Below are positions 1 to 14,860 of a stretch of 64,000 nucleotides of DNA, piece after piece. Each line of letters starts with the position of its first letter. The first letter of the stretch is position 1. The notes under the pieces are model-generated. The model was not told where the DNA came from, did no database searches, and saw only the letters and a list, made by a program, of their open reading frames with translations. The stretch is from Syngnathus acus (lineage: Eukaryota > Chordata > Actinopteri > Syngnathiformes > Syngnathidae), in contig NC_051090.1 in the NCBI RefSeq assembly GCF_901709675.1, forward strand, positions 9,438,842-9,502,841. The letters are read 5' to 3'. Made by a program: the position numbers and the translations under genes.

Positions 1-69
1 TGTCTGTCACGTAGTCTACCAAGTAAAGTTGTGTCCTAAATTCATGGTGGCTCCACATTGTGATTTCAG

Positions 70-3000
70 GCCATCCCACAGCTGCCGTGCGCCAAAGCGC
101 TCTACAACTACGACGGCAAGGAGCCGGGCGACCTCAAGTTCAGCAAGGGCGACGTCATCATCCTGCGCCGGCAGGTGGACGAGAACTGGTACCATGGCGA
201 GATGGGCGGCGTGCACGGCTTCTTCCCAACCAACTTTGTGCAAGTCATCAAGCCGCTGCCGCAGCCGCCGCCACAGTGCAAGGCGCTCTACGACTTTGAG
301 CTCAAGGACAAAGAGGCCGATAAGGACTGCCTGCCGTTCGCCAAGGTATCCAAAGACTTAATTGCGTGTGTTTTTCTTTGGGATGAAGCACCCTAAAGAA
401 ATGCATGGTAATTCCATTTTGTCTGGCTTCTTGATGAACGGCTGTAATTAGGCGAGGCGGGACCGAAATAAAACGAGTGCATATATAGCGAGAGCTGAAG
501 ACAGCAGTTTAGCTCAGCCTTTAGCTATGTCGCATCTCCATCTTTGAAGTGAAAATATAACAGCAGACAACTGTGCCAGATCGTCTAATACGAGCAAAAC
601 TAAAATAAAATTAATATAAAAAAAAACTCTTCAGAATCAAGTAACACATTTTCATATTCATGTTGTTCTCCAGGACGATATTCTCACTGTCATCCGCCGC
701 GTGGACGAAAACTGGGCAGAGGGAATGCTGGGAGATAAAATTGGGATTTTCCCCATCTCATACGTGGAGGTAAGAAAAACAGGATGCAGCAGAATTAATA
801 CTCGTGGAGATCCAGGTCACCGCGTAGGTGGCTTCCTGTTCAAACACTTATTTTTAGAATTATTTTTTGACAGTTTGAGGTGGCGAGCTCAGAAATAGCA
901 GCACACGGAGCTATTAAAAGAATTCTGTCCGATTGTTGGTATGCGAGCGCCTCACGAAACCCCGCCCACCATTTCCATTTTCTCCTGCCTGCTAGTTCAA
1001 CTCTGCCGCCCGGCAGCTCATCGAGTTGGACAAGCCCTCCGACCACAACGGCGAGTCGGGCGAGGGGGCCTCCTCGGGGCCCCAGAACAATGGCGGCCAT
1101 CGGGACAAGAAGAATAGCAAGAAGCGACATTCCTTCACCTCTCTCACCATGTCCCACAAACCTGTGCTGGCTCCGCCCCCGCAACGCCACTCTATGGAGA
1201 TCAGCGGCCCGGTACTCATCAGCTCCAGCAATCCCACTGCCGCCGCCCGCATTGGCGAGATCAGTGGTGGGCTCTCCTGCAGCGCACCTTCACAGGTAAC
1301 GACGCACCTCTGCCACCATAATTGGATATTTGTATCGTTATTTCCTGTAATGAAAGTGTCAAAGTGCTACTTTTGTCCAAATGAACCTGTTAACACAGTT
1401 CCTTGGTGCCAAGATGCCACAAGATGGCAGCAAAGTAATTGGCCTGAGCATGACATTTTTTTTTTAATTAATCTGCCCCATGTCACATCCCCCCGCAACG
1501 CGTTTAAGAAATCTGGTTTAGTATTTCGTGCCGATATGACGAATCCAGGCCAAAACATGATAAATGACATAATGCAAACAACGCTCCATCCGAGGATTCA
1601 AGCAATGCGTGGCTGCATGACTCCACTCGCCCGTGCAAAGCGTCCTCGGGCCCCCTCCGGGTCCCCGCGGAGCGCGCCAGACATGACAGCAGCTGCTTTA
1701 TGGTCGGCAGCTGCCGGAGGTTTTGGACGTGGTTAGACACGCTCGCAGACGTGCCAATTTGTCTGAGGCCGCCTGCGCTGTGAATAGACCCAAGTAAGGC
1801 GGCCGGTGTCAGTTAAGGTGTTTAAAGAGCACTAAAATAATAAAGAGGAGCTGAGGAATGCGCTAATCGTTCTCTGAGTTGCAGTGAGAAAAACCCAAAA
1901 CATAAACAACCCAAACGGTGTGAGAAAATAGCCATTTTGAGCAAATTCAAGAACTTCCTTGATGAGCGTCCAATGTGCTGCGGAATGTTACCTGATGCAG
2001 TTCTCAAGTCTTAAAATACCCCACCTCCACCTTACTGATCCTTCCAGCAGGCAGACAAAGGACAACAAAGGTTGGCTACTGTCGCCCAGGGGAGGATTTT
2101 ATTTTTTTGAGCCAACACGCCCGCCATCACTTCTTTTCCTCACAGTGCCGTGCTTAACGCTATCAAGCAAAATCACATCAAGTCTGGCAGGACAATGACT
2201 TGTCGAGACATTTTCGAGACGGCGGCTTCAGTTGGAGGTTCACCTTAAGAGGCGTCCCAGCCGGCCCGGTGCACTCATGCGTGGGGAGAGCGAGCCGGCA
2301 AGCCAGCGAGCGAGCGAGCGCGCAGGCCTCAGGGAGATATTGTGCCAGCGACACTGGGGCCTTGTTACCACGACACCGCCGTGCTCTCACGCGCGCGGCC
2401 GGCCAATCGGCTGTCACGCGTGTCACCTGATCTCGGTCAGCCAATCCCAAGAGTTGCGCTCGCCACCTCGGCGAGGAGCAAGCTCACACAATGTGACGCC
2501 CACGGTGAAAAAGTGTCTTCTGTCATTACGCTCTACATTGTATCAGGAGAGCACAAAGTGTGTCCTAGACGCCACATCCTCCACTTTGCCAAGTTGTCCA
2601 ATATTTGTTAACACTACCTGTGGTGGAATTTTACCGTCATGTTTGTCGAGCCCCATTTCTCCTGTGTTTGAAAGGTACACATTTGCACAACCGGACTGAT
2701 TGTGACTCCGCCCCCGAGCAGTCCCGTCACCACAGCAACGGTCTTCACGTTTCCTTCGGACACCTGCTACGCACCCATTCCGCTGGTAGGTGCAGACTCT
2801 GACAAAGTGTGTCCACGAACATTGCAAAGCCATATCGAGAATTACGAAATTGTGATTTTGAATTGCCTATATGCAAATAGTTGTCTCTGGAGTGCCTGCC
2901 CAATATTGAAGTAAATCTTTCGTGTTCACTGTTATATAAGAGTGGAAGCCAGGACTTGCTCTTCCTTCTCAACGACAATTATGGGCTCTGAGGGGCTGGT

Positions 3001-6000
3001 GAGCGATGTCTGCCACCTAGTGTTAAATACTGTTACTACAACTCAACACCGCTCGCGAAACATCTTCAAAAATGAATTGAGGGCAAATCCAGGGGCGGGA
3101 TGCCAGTTGCCCGTCCCAGCTTTAGCTGTTCGCAAAATCAACCCCTTTCTACAAATTTAGCCTGAGAAAAAAAAGGGGCAATAATAGCTCTCGGCCGACA
3201 CAAAAGCACACACAAACTTCCTCTGCGTGTGTGTGTGTACACGCTGGCGTGGCGAGTTAGTGAATGAGCAGGAATGCGCACACAAAAGGTGGAGCTCTCC
3301 GCTTGGCTTGGGAACCCTACGTGATGTTTTTGTACAGATGATTCCTGTAGCCCGCTGGCGGCCTAATTATCTCAGGTTCAGCGTCGCCAGTCGACCGTAA
3401 CACGCTCGCACCCTCGTGCACATACCGCTGGGGGCGAGGAGGTCTCACGGTTGCTCGGTTTGTTGACTTCTAAACAGGTTGTCAGCGACCTCACCGTGGT
3501 GGAGCTGCATCAGCTAGGCAGCCGCGCGGCATGTGGAGACAATTAAAGGGTAAAAGGGGGATTTTGCCATCGTTGCAAGCGCCAAGAAGAGTCAGAGTTG
3601 ATCCGAGTTTGTCATTTCATATGGTCCGCGTTAAAGTCTGGGACCGCTTCTACAGCTGCGCCGTCTCTTAGCAACAAACAAACAAGCAAGAAAATGGAAG
3701 GCAAAGTGGAGGTCAGCTGGACTTGCTTTGTCACTCCTACACAAACTGGGCTCCAAATGTTTTCCACTGACGGCCAGTCCATTTGGTTATTCTTCACATT
3801 ATGGTTATGAAACATGCTCAAAGCAAGCCAAGCTCAAGCCCAGGCCGGTTTCCGCAGAACATCCTGCGATCGATCATCATCATTACCTTTACGCTCCTCT
3901 CTTATCATTTCGGCAGGACGCTCTCCCACCACCGCCACCTCCTCCGCCGCAGTCGTCCACCGGAGGCGCTGGTTACTCGCCGGTGGCGGGGCAAAGACCC
4001 TCCCCTAGCGTCAATGATCAAGGCAGCAGACAAAGACCCACAGTGTGAGTTGGGAAAACCGTCAGGACGCCTTCAAAAGCAGCCACCTGTTTTCATCCGT
4101 CTCGGGGGGTAGCCATTTTGTCACTTGCTACAACTGACTTGCCCTTTGAAAGAATGTCTCAAGGACTTTGTGCACATGCTTAATACCAGCGGTGATGCGT
4201 TGAGGTTCTGTGAGTTAGCCTTGACTTGCAAAGCACACCCCAAGGCAGCAGGCACACTCATGCTGCACCTATTTAGAATGAGATGCCCCTAGGCCTGCCT
4301 GGTCTCCCGCCTCCATCTGTGTCCGCTTTTGCACACACGTCCCGGGTTTCCCAGGGTTCTCATGCTGACAAGTTACAGCATCCCAGCTGTGACTCCTCAC
4401 CGGCCCCAATAGAGACATGACCCACAAATTCCGGGTCACACGTTTCTCGCGCAGGGTCCGCTGCATTGTGAGCAAAGACAAACTTCCTGTGCTTGCTTCT
4501 TATGGGGCGTGTCTTTGATATGTTTGCTTTGCGGCTGCAGATATGTGGCCATGTTCCCCTATGCCCCCCGCAAGGAGGACGAGCTGGAGCTCAGGAAGGG
4601 TGAGATGTTCCTGGTGCTGGAGCGCTGTCAAGACGGCTGGTTCAAGGGCACGTCCATGCACACCGGCAAGATCGGAGTGTTCCCGGGAAACTACATGAGT
4701 CCAGTCAGCAGGTAGGTCGCACTAAAACAGGTTGTGTGTTTTTTTTGTGGAGAAATGTTTGATGCACAGTGGGAGCTTTAAAGTGGGAGGCAATGCATCC
4801 AAAATGTTGATTTGGGCGCCATCTTGTGGCAATATAGCATCAACTCTTCAGGCTCTGTCCTAATTTAGGTTTACAGTCAATCTGTCTTTCGATAAAACAA
4901 CCATTTAGCTTACTGCTAACAAATGACTGAGATCCTATTCAGTCTTGTGTGCCGTGTCACACTTGTAACGTAACCTACGCCCCCCCCCCCCTCAACATTT
5001 TAGGACTGCGTCGGGGAGCAACCAGTCCAAAGTACCCATGAGCCTGTGCACGCAGGCGGGCAGAGGGATCACCATCGTCAGCCCCTCGTCGGGCCACCAC
5101 GTAGCCATTGTGGCGGGCCCGGACTCTGGCAAACATCCTTCTGCCGTGAACTCCGTCACCTCCGCCGCCACTGCTCAGTCGGCAGTGCCGGTGACAGCAG
5201 CTCAGACGGCCACTGGCCAGCAGCCCAAAGTGCCGCTTAACGTCAACTCGCAGATGACGGTGAATCAGGCTCGCAACGCCGTCAGGACGGGTAGGTCCAA
5301 CGGGACTGTAGGTCTCAACCACAAGCCTGAAAGATGGAGAACTTCACATTTTATTACCAAATGTGGCTCAAACCAACTCTATTGTTTTTTGCATTCGGTA
5401 ATTGTGTTTTCAGCCGCATGCCACGGTCAGGACCGGCCCACCACAGCCGTCCCAGCCATCCAGTCCGCGCCAGCCGGAACCTACCTCCCACACCTCACTG
5501 CGTGTTCCCAGCCCTCCCCCGGCCCCGCTCAGGGCTGCGCCCGGGCGTCGGTGGCACTTGGGTGCGCCGCCGCCTCCCTCACCCCGCCCAATGTCAGCGC
5601 TGCCTCCCTGGACGGTGACACCTTGAGGCCTGTGCCCGTCCTCGCCGGGAACGCTTCTGCTCTCAGTGCCGCCCTTGCATGCCGCCTGGACAAGGACATC
5701 AAGGTAGGCAACATTTTTTTTGCCTCCTTTTTGGGGAAATGCAACATCCAAAGATTTTCTATTTTTGGCTGTGTGTGAACGCCACAAAGTTTTTAACGTC
5801 GCCTTCCAATGGTGTTTTGTTGTTGCCACAGAGGGAAAAGAAAAGTCTTCTAAAGCTGCTGTCCAACAAGAAGAAGTCTCGTCAGTCGCCACCTTCCTCC
5901 CCCACACTGGAGTCGGAGCAGGCCGCCGCCGGAGAGTCGGGCCAAGGCGCCTCGGGTCCAGAGGCCTCCCTTCCCTCCGGCTCGGATGCCGACGCCGCCA

Positions 6001-6400
6001 TCGCCGCCTCTCCGTCTCCATCCTCCGCTTCCTCGTCGGAGCCCGCCTCTCATCGGAGGACCGCCGCTTTGGACGGAGGCGCTCCTATCGCGCCTCCTCC
6101 TCGCCAGCCATGCTCCTCGCTGTCATCGCTGCAGCATGACGCGCGGCCCATCGTCTGTGAGAGGTAGACTGCATATTCCTTCAAGCTGAATCTTCTCAAT
6201 CACATTTGTTTTTGTTTTGCATCTGAATCAGGTACAGGGTGGTGGTTTCGTACCCGCCGCAGAGTGACGCCGAACTGGAGCTGAAGGAGGGCGACGTGGT
6301 GTTCGTGCACCGCAAGCGCGAGGATGGCTGGTTCAAAGGCACTCTGCAGCGCAACGGCAGGACAGGACTCTTTCCTGGAAGCTTCGTGGACAGCATCTAA
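70..6400 (+). CDS. sh3rf1: SH3RF1 (POSH) E3 ligase scaffold, 3' ten exons (5' part outside window)
   Basis: Coding exons 70-345, 674-769, 996-1295, 2675-2785, 3917-4044, 4541-4711, 5004-5290, 5414-5703, 5832-6163, 6232-6400 join in frame (719 residues, stop TAA at 6398-6400). Four SH3 domains are visible: the first in exon 1 ([15 protein letters not shown]), the second split over exons 1-2 ([15 protein letters not shown], then GIFPISYVE), the third in exon 6 ([20 protein letters not shown]) and the fourth ending the protein ([10 protein letters not shown]). Between them are a basic HSFTSLTM segment, a polyproline run and [12 protein letters not shown], all matching SH3RF1 rather than SH3RF2/3 as I remember them. 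The family is a RING E3 ligase that scaffolds Rac-JNK signalling; the RING and start codon lie before base 1. Human SH3RF1 is 888 residues, so about four fifths of the protein is here. Splice sites are all GT-AG. Confidence 0.95.
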
Positions 6401-7805
6401 GCCTCTCCCTGCACACAATCCTTTTTTTATTTTTTTTATTTATACCCTTAAATGTGTGCCTTGTACTGTGTATCACTTTATTGTACATAAGGACACAAAC
6501 AGGATTTAGTTCCGGACAATTAGTTAATATAGATATGTTACCTTTTTTAAATTATTTCAACAAAAACTGGTCTTTTTTTTTCTTTTTCCAAGTGGTTCAA
6601 AGGGTTAAACTGGCACGTGTCCTCTCTTTTTTTTTTAAACGAGCGAGGCAGTGCATGTGCATCTCAGTAAACTCGAACATGACGCAATGTGGCATTTATT
6701 TCACGAGATGAATTTAAAAAGTGAAAGTCATTAATTACACCGAAAATTCTTTTCTAATCTTGATTGACAGACTGAGCGGGATGCAACTTGTATACGGCCC
6801 GCCTTGAGACTTGGAAAAACAAATCAAGCCTCAACGGAACTGCTTGTAAATTCATCCGAAGTTCGCTTTCCTACCGTCGTGTTGGACGAGCTGTGCTGCT
6901 AATCAAACGCACCCCGACGTAGCGCTGCTGCATCAGAGTGACTCAACATTTCTGTTGCAGTAACCTCACACTCCTTAATGTGACGCCGCCACCACGACAC
7001 AACAGAACATTTGTCTCGCTTTTGTGAACATGCTGGAAGTTTTTCTAATATATATGTTGAGAGAGAGAAAGAATTGTTTTGATTGATCCCATTTTGATCG
7101 TATTTTTTTTACCTACTTGAAGTACCGTAAGATTTATTTTGCAACCCGAGAGATTTATTTGTGTTTTTTTAGTAAAATGAACTACACTCAGCAGTTAGCA
7201 TTAGCAAATATTTGTTGTCCATTTTAGCTGTGCACTATTTCTGTTTGTCTTTATAATACAGTGAAACCCTGCATTTTCCTGGTTGGACTTTAGCAACTTT
7301 ATGCCTCCCCCTGATAGGAAAACATTTGCTGGACCTTTTTTAGTGTGAACAAAGTGAACCACTGTGATGATTTTGTAATTCACTTTCTTGCTGAAGGCTT
7401 CCTTGCAATATGACACAAATTGTTTTCCAAGCAGCCCTTTTTTATTTTATAAGGGACTAACAAGGCCACAGAGACGTAATATTACAAGGAAAAAATATAG
7501 ACAAAATTCATATGTTGTAGTCTTAATACTTTGGCTTAGCTGCACACATTCAGATCCAGAATAAATTAGGCTGGCAATTCAATCTTTTTCTACGTTTTTG
7601 AGGACGACAAAACAATTTCACAATTCTCCTGCTAAGCACTTGATACACTGTATATTTGTTGGTGTTTTAGTTGGTTCGGGGGGGGGCTTTACTTTCACTG
7701 TCTGAAATTGAAATCATTTATGCTCTCTTGTGAAATTCAGAAATATTTGAGGGAATTGCACATTTTTAAGAGGCAGTTTAACAATAAAAGCTAATGGTTA
7801 CCATG
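6401..7805 (+). other. sh3rf1: sh3rf1 3' untranslated region
   Basis: AT-rich sequence without a credible ORF follows the stop codon. AATAAA at 7783-7788 is the best poly(A) signal. An earlier AATAAA near 7559 could give a shorter transcript. The exact cleavage site is inferred. Confidence 0.6.
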
Positions 7806-9330
7806 AGTGTGTTTGCACACGCCGTCTTGATATGATTGGGAAAACTGGGAGAACACTGACGAGAAGTGACAGGCGAGACACAAACACACGACCCTTCTGG
7901 AAAGTGGGGGTTACCATGGAGACAACTTATGCCTACCACAGCGACAGTCAGCGCTGCTTGCCTTGTTGGATCTTAACCTTTTCAGCTTTTTCATGACCAT
8001 TTGCAGATATTGTGACATTGGTTTTAATTTGTATAGCAATCCAGATAAATGGATTGCGTTAGCATAGAAGTACGTTTATGCATTCTGACACGCGAATGTT
8101 TAATGCACCTGCACACAAATCACCAAATCAGTGACAACTGGCCACACTCAAACTAGGGCGGATGAATAACTTTGCCGCTGAGATGTCCGGTTGTCTGTGT
8201 CCCAACAGATTCAAATAGCACCAGTTAGGAGGCTCATAGCCAGAAAAGGAGGTCGGAGTTGCGAAGTCAGAAAAAGAGGACCCAGTCATTCGACGGGCTA
8301 CAATGTGACGTCACTTGACAATGTCAACAACAAAGATGGCGGATGACGGAGGGCTCCGCTCACCTGTCTTGTGTGTGGACACCGTGAATTAAATTCCTGC
8401 ATATGACGGTGTGCATAAGTGTGTGTGATAAAAAATAAGACTAATTCCGATAGAATGTTGTTCTTGTTTATCACAACGCATTTTGACTTCCAGCAAACCT
8501 TCATAATTTTCTTAATTTATATAGATTTAAAAATATCGTAACTTGAAAACATTTCATTCATTTGACCAAATCATCATCATCATGCAGGTGCATAATGCAG
8601 TCAGTTAAAATCAGTTATTTTGAATAACTAAATGAATGTAATAATAAATAAAGCTAAATGTTTCAATCTTGTAAGTTAAGTTTTGTCATTCACGGACTGC
8701 GTCTCCTTTAAAACCATTATTTTACTGAACTTCAAAGGTTGAGTTGATACTTCAACTTTTGTTAGTATTTTTAAATAAATAAATAATATTCAACTTGAGT
8801 AATGTAATGTACAGGAAATCCAAGAGAACGATAGAAGGAGCGAACAAGGAGTATCGATGCTGCAGCATTATTACATCCAAAGAAAAGGATGTTTGAATTA
8901 TACAAAATTATCCTCTGCAAATAGAAACTAACACTGCAGCTAAATGAGAAGTAGTGACATTCCACGTGTAGTTTAATTGCATTATACTGCACCTAGGGCG
9001 GCCAAAGTACACAATGTACGTATGTTTATATAGTCTTTTAAATTGTTTAAAGTTGTCTGGGGCTGGGTTTAGGAAGTCTGAGTAATTAAAGTATTATACT
9101 GCCCCCAGTGGTCAATGGGCATAATATGTATGTTTACAAACATTATACAGTGCTTTCTAACTATATAGTATTATTTTAAATAGTTTACATTTGTTTGGAG
9201 CTGGATTTAGGCAGTCTGAGTAATTGAAGTCCCTGAAAAGTAAAAACAAGTCTTATCAATTTTATTTTTTATCAAGTTGATGAAATCCTATAAGTATGTG
9301 ATAAAAGCAAGAGAGGCAGTGTGAACATTT
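7806..9330. other. Intergenic spacer between sh3rf1 and rpl5
   Basis: No coding exon is recognisable on either strand. The only structure seen is a diverged tandem duplication at 8981-9230 (listed separately). The two flanking genes converge here. Confidence 0.6.
8981..9230. repeat. Diverged two-copy tandem duplication
   Basis: Copy A is about 8981-9092 and copy B about 9093-9230. Both start with ATTATACTGC and end with GG(G/A)(C/G)TGG(G/A)TTTAGG(A/C)AGTCTGAGTAATT(A/G)AAGT. The middles share a TATGTTTA-containing segment but have diverged, and copy B is about 25 bases longer. Confidence 0.7.
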
Positions 9331-9338
9331 TCCATAGA

Positions 9339-9344
9339 TTTATT
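9339..9344 (-). terminator. rpl5: rpl5 poly(A) signal
   Basis: TTTATT on the plus strand reads AATAAA on the minus strand, about 40 bases after the rpl5 stop codon. A very short 3' UTR is usual for ribosomal protein genes. Confidence 0.7.
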
Positions 9345-9384
9345 AGAACAAAATTCTGGCTTAGAAGCAACATAGAGCGAGGCC

Positions 9385-12170
<2,786 letters not shown>

Positions 12171-12237
12171 TTTGCAGTCTTTCTGGCCTCCTTATGAAGG
12201 AGCCCGGAGCCAAAGACTGGGAATTGACTCCGCTGCA

Positions 12238-12272
12238 CGGGAAAAAGGAAGTCGGCTTGTGCGCATGCGCAG
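12238..12272 (-). promoter_or_regulatory. rpl5: rpl5 promoter: TOP start tract with adjacent NRF1 palindrome
   Basis: On the minus strand a pyrimidine run TTCCTTTTTC (12250-12241) lies about 70 bases upstream of the ATG. It is typical of the 5' terminal oligopyrimidine start of ribosomal protein mRNAs, which links their translation to mTOR. Directly upstream is the perfect palindrome GCGCATGCGC (12261-12270), an NRF1 motif. The transcription start itself is inferred. Confidence 0.6.
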
Positions 12273-13780
12273 TAAATAGCGTGTCTCAGGATGGGGGAAT
12301 GAGTCAAGCAATTTTACTACACTGCCCTCCCTTGAGCCGGGGCGAGACTGCAGCAGAAATGTTGGTACCTCGACCGCAACCACAAAGTTGTCAAAAGCAG
12401 GTTTGCAGAGTTTTATCTTTTCTCACAACTTTGACATTTAAATCATACAGTGTCACACATGTTATTCAACCGTTCTATTTTTCTCACCCAGACTACAGCA
12501 GCCCCTACACAGAAGTTGAGTTTGAGACACCTGCTTTGCAGCAAACTGTGACAGTCCTTGTCAGGTATTCTGTCTCTGATTGATTTGTTAAAATCGAAAT
12601 AAAGGCACAAGATGACAGAGTTTTTTTTTTTTTTTTTTTAAATGAGTTTTACTTATGTAAGAAACAACAGTTTTAAGAACTTCAGGTTCTCAGTGTGCAG
12701 TTTTTTCTCCAAAATAGTCTTTAAGATGGATCAAAACATGTCAGAAACAGTGCAGGATGTGAGGCCTCCTCTCCCCATGGAGTTTTTCTACATCTTCTTT
12801 TTTGTTTTTCTTCCCTTCAGGAGTGCCATGCTGGTTGGTGACAATAGACGTGCGTCAGCGTTGCCGGTGTGAAACCAGAAAAGTGGGTTTCATGACTGAT
12901 CGTGTGGTATGTGAACGTAAGCCGTCACATTAGTCACATTTTCACCCCGGCAGGTAGTGAGGCTGTGCTCCCGGTGGAAACCTTCACCTGTCACTTTTTA
13001 GCCACTGGGATACATTCTCGTTCACAAATTGACAAACTGAGACCGTATACTACACCATAATTGTGGATTATTGCTTATTATTGGTACTGATTGAGACAAG
13101 ATGCCTTAACTCAAGGAGCCACCCGTAATCTGACACGAGTGTTCCGGTGATGTCTTTCTTCTAAATGCCATCTGAACTTCAGGTAAGGCATTCTTGGGAG
13201 TCAGGTGCCGATCAGATAAAGGCAACACACAAGAGTGACTGTTAGTACATACTGTACATTACAAAACGTTGTGCCTTTTGAAAGGCCAAATGCAAAATAT
13301 CAGGAAAGTCTTTGTACTTAATGATTGAGTGATATGTTATGTTATTGTGCATTTTGTTAGAGTATTTTCTTTAAAATTGAAAGTAGGGTATGAAATCCTA
13401 CTGCCCAGGTTGTCTACAAAGTCTCATTACAATTCTACACAATTCTGACAAAAACAAATGAACATTATGCGATTTAATGCAAAATGTTGGATTGTTCTCG
13501 TGATTTACGTCTTAGTTTTTCAATTTTGTTTGATAAAAAACGTAATACTATTATTATAGGACATGATGACCACATTCTGGTTTGATGGGTGGTACTGCAT
13601 TGAAGTACGCGTTTGGCCTACTGGTCTGTATTTCTCTCATAAAATATAGATATAATTCAGAAATACATATATTTAAACCCATTATTTGGCACATACTCAT
13701 TGAAATATATTGAAAAATCTGATTTAAATCGATTTCTCTCGTCGTCTCATATTTAAAGTGTAGTTGCGCACTCCGCCCAA
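12273..13780. other. Non-coding spacer upstream of rpl5
   Basis: No exon with good splice sites and a recognisable product. A reading frame ends at 12399 in phase 0 before a weak GTTTGC donor, which could be an alternative evi5 first exon, but the protein does not resemble EVI5. A T-run lies at 12621-12639. Confidence 0.4.
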
Positions 13781-13784
13781 GAAG

Positions 13785-13890
13785 TGTCGCTGACGTCAAA
13801 GCAAAGAGTGAGTAAGGGGCGCATGCGCTATGGCATGTAAACACCGCCTGTACGGCTGGAGGCCGCCTACCCGAGACGTTGCTGTCCACG
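13785..13890 (+). promoter_or_regulatory. Promoter-like GC-rich stretch (probable evi5 promoter, left part)
   Basis: Contains TGACGTCA (CRE, 13791-13798), a GCGCATGCGC NRF1 palindrome (13819-13828) and raised CpG. It stops at the left end of the mobile element at 13892, and similar GC-rich sequence resumes after its right end at 14928. The assignment to evi5 rests on position and orientation only. Confidence 0.4.
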
Positions 13891-13891
13891 T

Positions 13892-13958
13892 ATAGAGGCT
13901 TTGCAGCTGACGTCATCAAGCTACCCACATTAGCTTGGCGGCCATCATGGCGGTCAAC
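13892..13958 (+). repeat. Left terminal inverted repeat of the element
   Basis: 67 bases pairing imperfectly with 14861-14928. It carries a CRE (TGACGTCA, 13908-13915) and a YY1-like GGCCATCATGG core (13940-13950), so it could also act as a promoter for the inward-facing THAP exon. Confidence 0.7.
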
Positions 13959-14024
13959 TTTTCAGTGCCGGTCAACGACTCACACACGCTTTCTTGTTAT
14001 ATCTGCTGCTATTTGAGCTTAAAA

Positions 14025-14202
14025 ATGCCGGATACCTGCTGTGCTGTTGGATGTAGCAATAGACGAGGCGATAAACCAAATCTTAGCTTCTATAGATTTC
14101 CGGCGAACATGAAAAAACGTGATAAATGGATCGCGGATATTCGTCGTGAACGATGGAAACCTACGATTTACACAAGGATATGCAATGAGGACTTCATATC
14201 AG
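14025..14202 (+). pseudogene. THAP-domain first exon, zinc-ligand histidine lost
   Basis: The 178-base reading frame starts MPDTCCAVGCSNRRGDKPNL and continues with FYRFPANMKKRDKWI, ERWKPTIYTR and ICNEDFISG. It ends at an intact donor (TCAG|GTATGT, phase 1), the usual place for a THAP exon end. THAP is a C2CH zinc finger: Cys-5 or -6, Cys-10 and the late Cys are present, but the final position, expected His in a CxxHF motif, is Asp (CNEDF). The remaining exons are missing. Most likely the decayed DNA-binding part of the element's own transposase rather than a host gene. Confidence 0.7.
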
Positions 14203-14566
14203 GTATGTAAACAAACTATTCACCCCTGATTTGTTTCACAAAATGTGAAATAACACAATATGGGATGATACAAATATGATTGTTGAAAATGCTGGGTGCA
14301 TTTTTAGAAAGGCAGCAAGAGCAGCAAGGCAGGGAATGGGATGATTTCTTCAGTTCACCCCCCCGTTTTTATTTTGTGTTTATTTTTTCATGATGCTTGA
14401 AAACGTTATCAATGTAAATATTGAATTATATTTATTGGTTAAGTTTTCAAGCCAATCAGATGTGGCATCATGCAAAAATAAACAAATAATAAAAATGGTA
14501 GCAACTTGAACAGACAGGTACAGTATCTGAATGATTTCACTCTATTCAGTTTTTTAATATGTCAAG

Positions 14567-14785
14567 TTATGAAATGCCATTACAAAACAAATCGACGAGG
14601 TAATTATAAATATCTGGATATGAGCGTTCAGGCAGGTCGGCTGTTGCAAAATGCTCGGGCGATTTTAGCATGCTTCTCGGTAAAAGGTACGGATCCGTTG
14701 TGCCAACAAGGTTCAACTTCTCTCTGTGACGATTCTTGGAGTCTTCATCCAAATGCCTAACTTCGTTGGATAGCAAATCAGCCAT
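14567..14785 (-). pseudogene. Inward-facing first-exon-like ORF at the right end of the element
   Basis: A 72-codon frame beginning MADLLSNEVRHLDEDSKNR, with TTDPYLLPRS and YPDIYNYLV. From memory this pattern (start MAD/SDxLxxEV, later DPY.LP and PDIYNYL) opens multicopy proteins of fish and cnidarians that carry YqaJ-type nuclease or SWIM segments; that match is unverified. It faces the THAP exon, giving two convergent truncated genes in one element. I cannot assign a function from this piece alone. Confidence 0.45.
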
Positions 14786-14860
14786 AATTCGGAAGAAATC
14801 GGTGAAAACGTAGCGCAGAAATCAGACAATCCATACAAACACGTAGGAACGAGCTGACTA

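Noticed and set aside
1026-1736. 236-codon open frame
   Set aside because: Only 996-1295 is real (sh3rf1 exon); the rest is read-through into the intron after a clear GTAACG donor.
2786-2789. Alternative sh3rf1 donor TGGTAG|GTGCAG at 2789/2790
   Set aside because: It adds an in-frame TAG or shifts phase; CCGCTG|GTAGGT at 2785/2786 keeps frame with the exon at 3917.
5410-6021. 203-codon minus-strand ORF
   Set aside because: Shadow of GC-rich sh3rf1 exons on the opposite strand.
12302-12401. Possible evi5 first exon (MSQAILLHCPPL..., ending phase 0 at CAAAAGCAG)
   Set aside because: Phase fits, but the donor GTTTGC is weak and the peptide does not resemble known EVI5 starts; kept only as an alternative.
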